Positions 57,993 through 64,000 of a stretch of DNA of 64,000 nt are shown here, in pieces. Made by a program: the position numbers and the translations under genes. Each line of letters opens with the position of its first letter. Position 1 is the first letter of the stretch. The DNA comes from Pseudomonas iranensis. GTDB lineage: Bacteria > Pseudomonadota > Gammaproteobacteria > Pseudomonadales > Pseudomonadaceae. The DNA is taken from the NCBI RefSeq assembly GCF_014268585.2, contig NZ_CP077092.1, positions 3,162,001 through 3,226,000 of the forward strand. The letters are read 5' to 3'. The notes under the pieces were generated by a model, which worked only from the letters and a program-made list of their open reading frames with translations, made no database searches and was not told the DNA's origin.

Positions 57993-58799
57993 TTACAGAT
58001 GCACTTCGACCGCCAGCGGGAGGTGATCGGAAAGATGCGTCCACGGCTTGTTGCCAAGAATGCGTGGGTCGTGGCTGCTGGCATTGCGCAAGTAGATCCG
58101 GTCAAGCCTCAGCAAGGGAAACCGCGCGGGATAGGTTTTCGCCGGGCGCCCATGGTGACGCTCAAAGGCTTCATGCAGATAATCGCGACGGGCGAGGGCG
58201 GCGTTGCCTTGCAACTGCCAGTCATTGAAATCGCCGGCGATGATCACCGGCGCATCGTCGGGTAGAGATTCAAGCAGCTGACAGAGCAGTTGCAACTGCA
58301 ATTGTCGATGGCTTTCCAGCAGACTCAAATGCACACAGATTGCATGCACCTCGGCATGCCCGGGGACATCAAGAATGCAGTGCAACAGCCCGCGCCGTTC
58401 AGGCCCGGTGATCGACACGTCGAGGTTGCGATATTCGCGGATCGGGTATTTCGACAGCAGCGCGTTGCCGTGGTGGCCGTCGGGGTAAACGGCGTTGCGC
58501 CCGTAGGCAAAATCGCTCCACATGCTGTCGGCGAGGAATTCGTACTGCGACGTCTGCGGCCAGTCGTTGTAACGACTGGAATGGCGTTCGTGCTCACCCA
58601 CCACTTCCTGCAGAAACACCAGATCGGCCGAGGTACTGCGCATCGCTTCGCGCAGCTCCGGTAGAACGAACCGCCGATTCAGTGCGGTGAAGCCCTTGTG
58701 GGTGTTGACCGTGAGTACCCGCAGGCGATGAATGACTGGCGCGTCGACCGCTTGACGCTTGGGATCGCTGGACACGTTCACTCCTCTGAATTGGGCCAT
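57993..58799 (-). CDS. Endonuclease/exonuclease/phosphatase family protein
   Basis: 268 residues. The EEP signature is complete: [15 protein letters not shown] (metal-binding Glu), [38 protein letters not shown] and [11 protein letters not shown]. It resembles YbhP/PA2156-type proteins, which sit beside glycogen genes and often beside a cardiolipin synthase; no such synthase is next to it here. Substrate may be nucleic acid or a phospholipid-like phosphodiester. Start ATG 58799 preceded by AGAGG. Confidence 0.88.
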   Translation of the reverse strand: MAQFRGVNVSSDPKRQAVDAPVIHRLRVLTVNTHKGFTALNRRFVLPELREAMRSTSADLVFLQEVVGEHERHSSRYNDWPQTSQYEFLADSMWSDFAYGRNAVYPDGHHGNALLSKYPIREYRNLDVSITGPERRGLLHCILDVPGHAEVHAICVHLSLLESHRQLQLQLLCQLLESLPDDAPVIIAGDFNDWQLQGNAALARRDYLHEAFERHHGRPAKTYPARFPLLRLDRIYLRNASSHDPRILGNKPWTHLSDHLPLAVEVHL

Positions 58800-58867
58800 G
58801 CCTGTTCATGCGACTGGTTTGAGGGGGTGGCAGTTCCTTCCAGAAATGTTTGATCGTACACAGGACT

Positions 58868-58958
58868 CTGTGGGAGCTGGCTTGCCAGCGATGGGGCCAA
58901 ATCAGCAGTATCTCTGTTGCCTGATACACCGCTATCGCTGGCAAGCCAGCTCCCACAG
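58868..58958. repeat. REP-variant inverted pair (gagctggcttgccagcg type)
   Basis: ctgtgggagctggcttgcca and tggcaagccagctcccacag face each other: a second REP subfamily in this genome, seen only here in the window. Confidence 0.85.
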
Positions 58959-58989
58959 GGTTTCACGGTGTCAGAGGGGTCTTTGGCGT

Positions 58990-59748
58990 TCAGAGGAAGA
59001 CGATTTCATACGGCAAGCGCATCCGCTCCAGCAGCACCGGTGGCAGCAGCGGGGCGATGCCGATGGCCGGTTCGCCCTTGAGCTGGCTGGCATAGGCGTG
59101 GGTCGCGTGGCTCTTGCGCGCGACCGTCCAGGTGTCGAGCCGCAGCTTGCGCGCGCGTTCCCAGGGAATCATTTGCTGCTCGCGCTCCGGCCAGTGCCAG
59201 GCCCACACCGGCACATCGTGATAGGTCGCCCCGGCCTTTTGCGCCGCGTCGAAACTGGCGCGCCCGACCACTTCATGATCCGGCGGGCCATCCTTGCGCC
59301 AGGTACTGAACACTACGTCGCCCGGTCGCAGGTAACGGCCGATGAACTCGGTGAGTTGGCTTTGCTGATCACTCAGTGCGTTGTCGGTAAAGCCGCCGCG
59401 CACCCACTTCAGGCTGTGCATGGGCAGGCCGAGGCGGCGCAGGGCTTCGACGCTTTCCTGCGGGCGGAACACGCTCAGACGTTGTTCCGACCACTGGCGC
59501 GAGCCGGGGTGGCTGGCGCTACCGTCGGTAATCGAGAGCAATTGCAGAGGATGGCCAAGGCTGGAGAGCAATTGCAGCAGACCGCCGCAAGTGACCACTT
59601 CATCGCCCGGATGCGGGGCGATGACCACGGCGCGGGCGCCGGCGGGTACCAGACTGTGGGTGTTAATGACGGGAATATTGTCGAGTTGCGGCGCGCTGTT
59701 CCAGATCTGTGCCGGCAGGCCGTGTTCGTTGAGCAATGACGATTTCAT
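58990..59748 (-). CDS. PIG-L/LmbE family protein with altered active site
   Basis: 252 residues from MKSSLLNEHGL (ATG 59748; AAGGA upstream; the longer frame to 59847 is not needed). It is a close paralogue of the protein at 61179-61937 and the same length. The family motif PHPDDE reads PHPGDE and the second motif HxDH reads PPDH. By comparison with MshB, the metal ligands remain but the general-base Asp and the catalytic His are missing, so it is probably not an active deacetylase. Separated from the GT2 gene by 178 bases. Confidence 0.85.
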   Translation of the reverse strand: MKSSLLNEHGLPAQIWNSAPQLDNIPVINTHSLVPAGARAVVIAPHPGDEVVTCGGLLQLLSSLGHPLQLLSITDGSASHPGSRQWSEQRLSVFRPQESVEALRRLGLPMHSLKWVRGGFTDNALSDQQSQLTEFIGRYLRPGDVVFSTWRKDGPPDHEVVGRASFDAAQKAGATYHDVPVWAWHWPEREQQMIPWERARKLRLDTWTVARKSHATHAYASQLKGEPAIGIAPLLPPVLLERMRLPYEIVFL

Positions 59749-59926
59749 GAGTGCGACGTCCTTGTGGTATCTCGCCCTCAGTCGTGAGCAGCCAACGCTG
59801 ATCGCGGCCCGTGAAGGCAAATGAATAGCAACGGTGCAGTGCTCCAACCCTTGGATTACTGCGAGGCAGAGTATTGCTCAAGACAGCCGATTCGTCGCGT
59901 CACAGATCAATCTGATCCGTAATTTT

Positions 59927-60586
59927 TTATTCCAGCTGTGCCAGATTGCGCAGAAAGTAACCGAACCCGCCCTTGGCCCGACTGTCGAGACGGGCGCTGG
60001 TGTGCACTTGCGGTCGGTGACTCCAGGCGATATTGGCGCCGCTGCGCTCCAGTGCACGCACCAGTTGCACGTCCTCGTCACAGGTCAGCGGCTTGAAACC
60101 GCCGGCCAGGCGATAAGCCTCGGCACTGACACCGAGGTTGGCGCCGTGAATGTGCCGATGGCCATCGCGGGCCTGATAATGGCGGTGATAGCGAATCTGC
60201 GCCGCCTCATCAATCGATTCGTGCCAGTGCTCGACAGTGACCGTGCCGCACACAGCATCAGCCTCCAGCCCCAGTTGCGCCGCCAGCCAGTCATCGGCGA
60301 CGCGGCTGTCGGCGTCGGTGCAGGCGATCCAGCGGGCACCGCGCTCGAGCAACAGGCGCGCACCGGCGGCGCGGGCTTCACCGACGTTGCGCGCATCGAT
60401 CTGCAAGCTGAGCACTGGATAAGCGCTGACGATCTGCGCCGAGCCATCGCTGCAACTGTCGAGCACCACCAGGATTTCCACCGGCTCGCCGCCCAGTTGT
60501 GCATGCTGGCTGGCGCGCAACGCTGCACGCAGGCATTCATCAAGCAGCGCCTCTTCGTTGTGCGCGGGAATCACGATACCGATCAA
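59927..60586 (-). CDS. Family 2 glycosyltransferase
   Basis: 219 residues from a TTG start at 60586 that overlaps the methyltransferase stop (TTGA) and has GGAGG 7 bases upstream. The GT-A motifs are GIVIPAHNEE, ACTDADSRV (DxD metal site) and LTCDEDVQLVRALE. No membrane segment of the synthase type is present, so a soluble or peripheral sugar transferase is likely. Last gene of the glgX-linked cassette. Donor and acceptor unknown. Confidence 0.85.
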   Translation of the reverse strand: MIGIVIPAHNEEALLDECLRAALRASQHAQLGGEPVEILVVLDSCSDGSAQIVSAYPVLSLQIDARNVGEARAAGARLLLERGARWIACTDADSRVADDWLAAQLGLEADAVCGTVTVEHWHESIDEAAQIRYHRHYQARDGHRHIHGANLGVSAEAYRLAGGFKPLTCDEDVQLVRALERSGANIAWSHRPQVHTSARLDSRAKGGFGYFLRNLAQLE

Positions 60587-61182
60587 CGCAAGCCCTCCAG
60601 GGCCGCCACCGAGCGTGGCTCGCGGCTCCACAGTTCGAGAATGAAATCCGCTTCCTGATGTAACACCAGACGCGGCAAAGCCAATTGATCGTGGATCTGA
60701 TCGTGGACCTGCCGTGCATTCAGCGGGCAACCCTCGATCGGCGGGCGCCAGTGGCAGGCCAGCAGTTGTCCGTCGGCGGTCAGTGACTCACTGATCCGGC
60801 GGATCATTTCTGTCAGATCTTTTTCGTCGAGGTAGTAGCCGATTTCGCTGAACACGATCAGGTCGAATTTTTCCTCCGGCCAGTCAGCCGGAAGGCGGCC
60901 CTGGCGGACTTCGGCGTGCTCGAAAATGCTTAAGCGCGTTCGCGCCAGCTTCACCGCCGCGCTCGCCGTGTCACAACACAACAGGCGATCGCAGCGCGGA
61001 GCCAGTTCTGCACTCAGTTCGCCGTTGGCGCAACCCGGTTCGAACACCGACCTGTAGCGCGGACGGGGCAGGGCGGCGAGGGTGATCGCGCGCTTGCGCT
61101 GTTCGTACCAGCGCTGGCGGAACGCCCATGGGTCGTCATTGCCCGCGAACAGGCCGTCGAAATAGCGGTCATCGACGCTCAC
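60583..61182 (-). CDS. NodS-type SAM-dependent methyltransferase
   Basis: 199 residues from GTG (GTGA overlap with the preceding PIG-L stop). Class I methyltransferase with the SAM loop FEPGCANGELSAELA and the acidic ends of strands 2 and 3 (LLCCDTAS, FDLIVFSEIGYYL). The N-terminal YFDGLFAGNDDPWAFRQRWY segment is typical of NodS-like enzymes, which N-methylate the free amino group of a deacetylated sugar. Its neighbours, a deacetylase and a glycosyltransferase, fit such a substrate. Confidence 0.86.
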   Translation of the reverse strand: MSVDDRYFDGLFAGNDDPWAFRQRWYEQRKRAITLAALPRPRYRSVFEPGCANGELSAELAPRCDRLLCCDTASAAVKLARTRLSIFEHAEVRQGRLPADWPEEKFDLIVFSEIGYYLDEKDLTEMIRRISESLTADGQLLACHWRPPIEGCPLNARQVHDQIHDQLALPRLVLHQEADFILELWSREPRSVAALEGLR

Positions 61183-61937
61183 AGGAACACCACTTCAAAA
61201 GGTTGCAGCAAACGATCTAGCACATAGGGCGCGAGCACTGGCCCGAGCCCGACGTCGCGGTCGCCTTCCAACTGGCTGGCGAACGCGTGCGCGGCGTGGC
61301 GTTTACGTGCTATGTGCGTCGGTGAAAGGAGAATCTTGCGCGCCCGCTCCCATGGCACCGAAGCGTCTTCCGGGGTTGCCCAGTGCCAGGTCCAGACCGG
61401 AAGCTCATGGCAGGTCGCACCAACGCGTCGCGCCGCCTCAACACTGGCGCGGCCGACAGCCTCGTGATCGCTGTGACCGTCCTGGCGCCAGGTAGTGAAA
61501 ACCACGTCACTGGCGTGCAGATAACCGGCGATGAATTCGCTCAACTCCGGTTCCTGAGATGCGACTTGGGTGTCGGTAAAACCGCCGCGCAGCCATTTCA
61601 GGCTGTGCATCGGTAGGCCGAGGCGCCGCAGGGCTTCGGCGGATTCCTGCGGACGCACCACGCTCAAACGCTCGACTGTCCAGCGCTGCGAGCCGGGGTG
61701 ACTGGCGCTGCCATCGGTGACCGAAATCAACTGCAACGGCCGTCCGGCTGCCGCCAGCAACTGCATGATGCCGCCGCAACCGAGCACTTCGTCATCCGGG
61801 TGCGGTGCGACGATCACTGCACGCGAGCCCAGCGGTACCAAGTCAAGAATATCGATGGCCGGCATCTCGGCGAGACGCCGCGAAGCCTGCCATTGCTGCA
61901 ATGAAGTGCCCTGGCCAACGATCGGGTTGGCTTTCAT
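61179..61937 (-). CDS. PIG-L/LmbE family N-acetylglucosaminyl deacetylase-like protein
   Basis: 252 residues from MKANPIVGQG (ATG overlaps the acyl-CoA dehydrogenase stop, ATGA). The zinc-site motifs are intact: APHPDDEVLGCGG and DGHSDHEAVGRAS. Family members remove acetyl groups from N-acetylglucosamine in conjugates such as GlcN-inositol or bacillithiol precursors. Coupled translation with the genes on both sides implies one pathway. It is about 60% like the protein at 58990-59748 by eye. Confidence 0.88.
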   Translation of the reverse strand: MKANPIVGQGTSLQQWQASRRLAEMPAIDILDLVPLGSRAVIVAPHPDDEVLGCGGIMQLLAAAGRPLQLISVTDGSASHPGSQRWTVERLSVVRPQESAEALRRLGLPMHSLKWLRGGFTDTQVASQEPELSEFIAGYLHASDVVFTTWRQDGHSDHEAVGRASVEAARRVGATCHELPVWTWHWATPEDASVPWERARKILLSPTHIARKRHAAHAFASQLEGDRDVGLGPVLAPYVLDRLLQPFEVVFL

Positions 61938-62932
61938 AACGCCCAGACCTCGCAGGACTGACCAGCAATCTGCTGGCCCAGTGCAGCAAGGTCGCGTTCG
62001 GCATGACTCTGGCGCAGAAACACCGGCAGGTCGGCGCTCAACCGGGCGAAATGCCGATCCTGACAAAACGGCCCGGCACCCAACGCACGACCGACTTCAC
62101 GCATCACCTGTTCAGCAGACTGTTCAACCACGGCGCGGGCGCGGCGGGCGAGCAATTCAGCGTCGGCCTCGGGCTGCGCATCGATTTGCAGCGCGCTGAA
62201 GCGCAACACATCGGCTGCCGCTTGCAGTGCTGTGTCAGTCGCACCGAGATGGGCGAGGGCGTGCGGTTCATCGCGTTGCGCGCAATGCTGACGCAGCCCT
62301 TCGGCAATCCGCCGTGAAGCGCCATACCAGCAAGCCGCGATACCGATCCCGCCTTGCCAGAAACCCGGCCGTTGCAGGTAATCACCGGGGTTGCCGATGG
62401 CCTGCGCTTCGGCGTTGTCGAACAGCACTTCAACGCTGCCGGTGGCCGCCATGCCCACCGCTTGCCAGCCTTGATCGGTGATGGTCACGCCAGGTTGATC
62501 GAGTGCGACTGCAACCAATTGCTGCTGACCGTCCGCGTCCCATGCGGTAAGCAAGGCGTGGCTGAGCACCGCAGCGCCAGAGCACCAGGCCTTGCGCCCG
62601 TTCAGCGTCACCATATGCCCGGCCGGCGTGACTTTCACCCGCGCCTGCGGCGGTTCGGCGGCCCACATGCCCCACGTGCTGCCCGGGGTTGGCGTACCGC
62701 CCAATTGCTCGATGATCGCCAGCGCGTCGGTGTGGCCCTCATAGAGTTTGCACAGGCCTAAATCGTGTCCACCGACTTCCGAGAGACGCTGAAAGCGCTC
62801 CAGCGTGTGACCGCTGCCGGGTAACGGCAAGCGGTCGAGGCCGGCCTCGACCATTGCCCGCAGGCAACGGCCGAGGGCGTTGGTGTCGGCGTAATCTGGC
62901 GGACGGCGGGCCAGATAATGTTGAAAGTCCAT
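61934..62932 (-). CDS. Acyl-CoA dehydrogenase-like flavoprotein
   Basis: 332 residues from MDFQHYLARRP (ATG one base after the glgX stop; a GTG 6 codons upstream is possible). The N-terminal helical domain, middle beta domain (WGMWAAEPPQARVKVTPAGH, VTLNGRKAWCSGAAVLSHAL) and C-terminal helices match the family, but it is about 50 residues shorter than normal. The usual catalytic Glu region cannot be identified with certainty. It heads the cassette with PIG-L, NodS-type and GT2 genes. It may oxidise a small acyl or amine substrate rather than a fatty acyl-CoA. Confidence 0.8.
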   Translation of the reverse strand: MDFQHYLARRPPDYADTNALGRCLRAMVEAGLDRLPLPGSGHTLERFQRLSEVGGHDLGLCKLYEGHTDALAIIEQLGGTPTPGSTWGMWAAEPPQARVKVTPAGHMVTLNGRKAWCSGAAVLSHALLTAWDADGQQQLVAVALDQPGVTITDQGWQAVGMAATGSVEVLFDNAEAQAIGNPGDYLQRPGFWQGGIGIAACWYGASRRIAEGLRQHCAQRDEPHALAHLGATDTALQAAADVLRFSALQIDAQPEADAELLARRARAVVEQSAEQVMREVGRALGAGPFCQDRHFARLSADLPVFLRQSHAERDLAALGQQIAGQSCEVWAL

Positions 62933-62933
62933 A

Positions 62934-64000
62934 TCAATCTTCTTCGTCACGTTGCAGTTCGAACAGCAGCAACGAACGCCCGGTCACCGAATATTCATGG
63001 CCGAATTCAAAGCGCTCCTGGCCGCGAATCGACGGCTGATTGGTGTCGATCATGCAGGTCCAGAAGCCGCCGTCCGGCACTTCCGGCAGGGTGAAGTTGA
63101 CGATGTCGTGGTGTGCGTTGACCACCAGCAACAGGGTCGCGTCGGCACCTTTGCGGCGGATGCCGGTTTCCTGCGCGCGTCCGTCGAGCAGCATGCCGAG
63201 GCAGCGGTTGTGCGCATCGTGCCAGTGCTCGGTGGTCATCTCGGTGGCGTCCGGTGCCAGCCAGGTCACGTCCTTGACGCCGATGTCTTCGTTGTACTCG
63301 CCGACCAGGAAGCGTCCGCGACGCAGGATCGGATAAGTCAGGCGCAGCTTGATCAGGCGTTTGACGAACTTGAGCAGGGCCTTGCCGTCCTCGCTCAGAT
63401 CCCAATTGACCCAGCCGATCTCGCTGTCCTGGCAATAGGCGTTGTTGTTGCCGTCCTGGGTGCGGGCGAACTCGTCACCGGCAACGATCATCGGTGTGCC
63501 CTGGGCCAGCAGCAGGGTGGCGAAGAAGTTGCGCATCTGCCGATGGCGCAAAGCGTTGATTTCCGGATCGTCGGTCGGACCTTCGACGCCGTGGTTCCAC
63601 GACAGGTTGTTGTTACTGCCGTCCTGGTTGTTCTCGTCGTTGGCTTCGTTGTGCTTGTCGTTGTACGAGACCAGATCGTTAAGGGTGAAACCGTCGTGGG
63701 CGGTGATGAAGTTCACCGACGAATACGGCCGGCGCCCGCGCTGGTTGAACATCTCACCGGAAGCGGTCATGCGGCTGGCGAAATCGGCAAGCTGAGCGTC
63801 GTCACCTTTCCAGAACGCACGCACGGTGTCGCGGAACTTGTCGTTCCATTCGACCCAGCCCGGCGGAAAGTTGCCGACCTGATAGCCGCCGGGGCCGCAG
63901 TCCCAAGGTTCGGCGATCATTTTCACCTGACGCAGCACCGGGTCCTGACGGCAGGCGACGAGGAAGCTGTGGCGCTCGTCGAAACCATCGTGGTAGCGGC
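62934..64000 (-). CDS. glgX: Glycogen debranching enzyme GlgX, C-terminal part (5' end outside window)
   Basis: About 355 residues are visible and the frame is open at base 64000. It begins within FDERHSFLVACRQDPVLRQV and contains MIAEPWDCGPGGYQVG (acid/base Glu), FITAHDGFTLNDLVSYNDKH (transition-state Asp) and DEFARTQDGNNNAYCQD, all characteristic of GlgX/isoamylase. The nucleophile Asp lies upstream of the window. It hydrolyses alpha-1,6 branches of phosphorylase-trimmed glycogen. Its stop is one base from the acyl-CoA dehydrogenase start, so the cassette is co-transcribed with it. Confidence 0.95.
   Translation of the reverse strand, partial: RYHDGFDERHSFLVACRQDPVLRQVKMIAEPWDCGPGGYQVGNFPPGWVEWNDKFRDTVRAFWKGDDAQLADFASRMTASGEMFNQRGRRPYSSVNFITAHDGFTLNDLVSYNDKHNEANDENNQDGSNNNLSWNHGVEGPTDDPEINALRHRQMRNFFATLLLAQGTPMIVAGDEFARTQDGNNNAYCQDSEIGWVNWDLSEDGKALLKFVKRLIKLRLTYPILRRGRFLVGEYNEDIGVKDVTWLAPDATEMTTEHWHDAHNRCLGMLLDGRAQETGIRRKGADATLLLVVNAHHDIVNFTLPEVPDGGFWTCMIDTNQPSIRGQERFEFGHEYSVTGRSLLLFELQRDEED

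Noticed and set aside
59927..62932. Cassette as a true Nod-factor (lipo-chitooligosaccharide) pathway
   Set aside because: No NodC-type synthase, NodA acyltransferase or NodB-type deacetylase; only the methyltransferase resembles a Nod protein.

Overview
The window is chromosomal DNA of a fluorescent Pseudomonas (P. fluorescens group). The evidence is the GC-rich coding style and dozens of 'gtgggagcgagcctgctcgcga' type REP palindromes. The gene blocks also have recognisable Pseudomonas counterparts: the PhdA/PdtB-ExbBD-TonB locus, MuxABC-OpmB, CcoG, a MucR-like MHYT-GGDEF-EAL protein and the GlgE/TreS/GlgB/GlgX cluster. Species cannot be fixed from the sequence alone.

Layout. (1) 1-2.7 kb is the edge of an integrated element. 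It holds the C-terminal part of an SMC-like ATPase, a complete tRNA-Ser(UGA) with its own terminator, and the 5' stump of the resident tRNA-Ser(UGA), cut in its T-loop. (2) 2.8-9.6 kb is core: YccA, a YceK-type lipoprotein, an Lrp regulator next to an EamA exporter, a YiaW-YiaV-FUSC efflux set, and GapN. (3) 9.9-20.1 kb is a cell-surface operon: PhdA, the two-partner-secretion translocator PdtB, a DUF2341-LamG-ExbB fusion, ExbD, a TonB-like protein, a porin, a coiled-coil protein, a YbjN-like protein and a PpiC-type isomerase, followed by a LysR-like regulator. No TpsA substrate lies next to it. (4) 20.1-26.4 kb is an accessory, duplicated region. It has a REP tandem array, two copies of a DUF6124 gene, a decayed second copy of the LysR 3' end and a 981-residue Ig-like protein. 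Each DUF6124 gene is preceded by a structured leader with the seqA/seqB/seqC logic of phage P4/P1 C4-type antisense RNAs. (5) 26.4-31.3 kb holds assorted single genes, including Tpx. (6) 31.5-40.6 kb is the muxABC-opmB tripartite efflux operon, with a REP pair between muxB and muxC. (7) 40.9-48.5 kb holds MucR-like, an SDR, a MocR regulator, CcoG with an upstream ANR box, a DUF3203-like protein, MgtC and a tiny proline-rich protein. (8) 48.7-64 kb is the alpha-glucan/trehalose region: GlgE, TreS-maltokinase, GlgB and, at the far end, GlgX (cut by the window). Between them are a barrel-only autotransporter-like protein, an endonuclease-like protein, and a translationally coupled cassette of acyl-CoA dehydrogenase, PIG-L deacetylase, NodS-type methyltransferase and GT2 glycosyltransferase. 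A second PIG-L paralogue has lost catalytic residues.

How the genes work together. GlgE, TreS-Mak and GlgB interconvert trehalose, maltose-1-phosphate and branched alpha-glucan, and GlgX debranches it. A sequence resembling an AlgU promoter upstream of glgE suggests envelope/osmotic stress control. The PdtB block looks like an outer-membrane translocator supplied with its own proton-driven TonB-ExbBD motor. The most unusual items are the pair of C4-like RNA switches with diverged, internally consistent pairing sequences, the TonB-linked TpsB operon without a TpsA, the replacement tRNA-Ser at the island edge, and the glgX-linked glycan-modification cassette.
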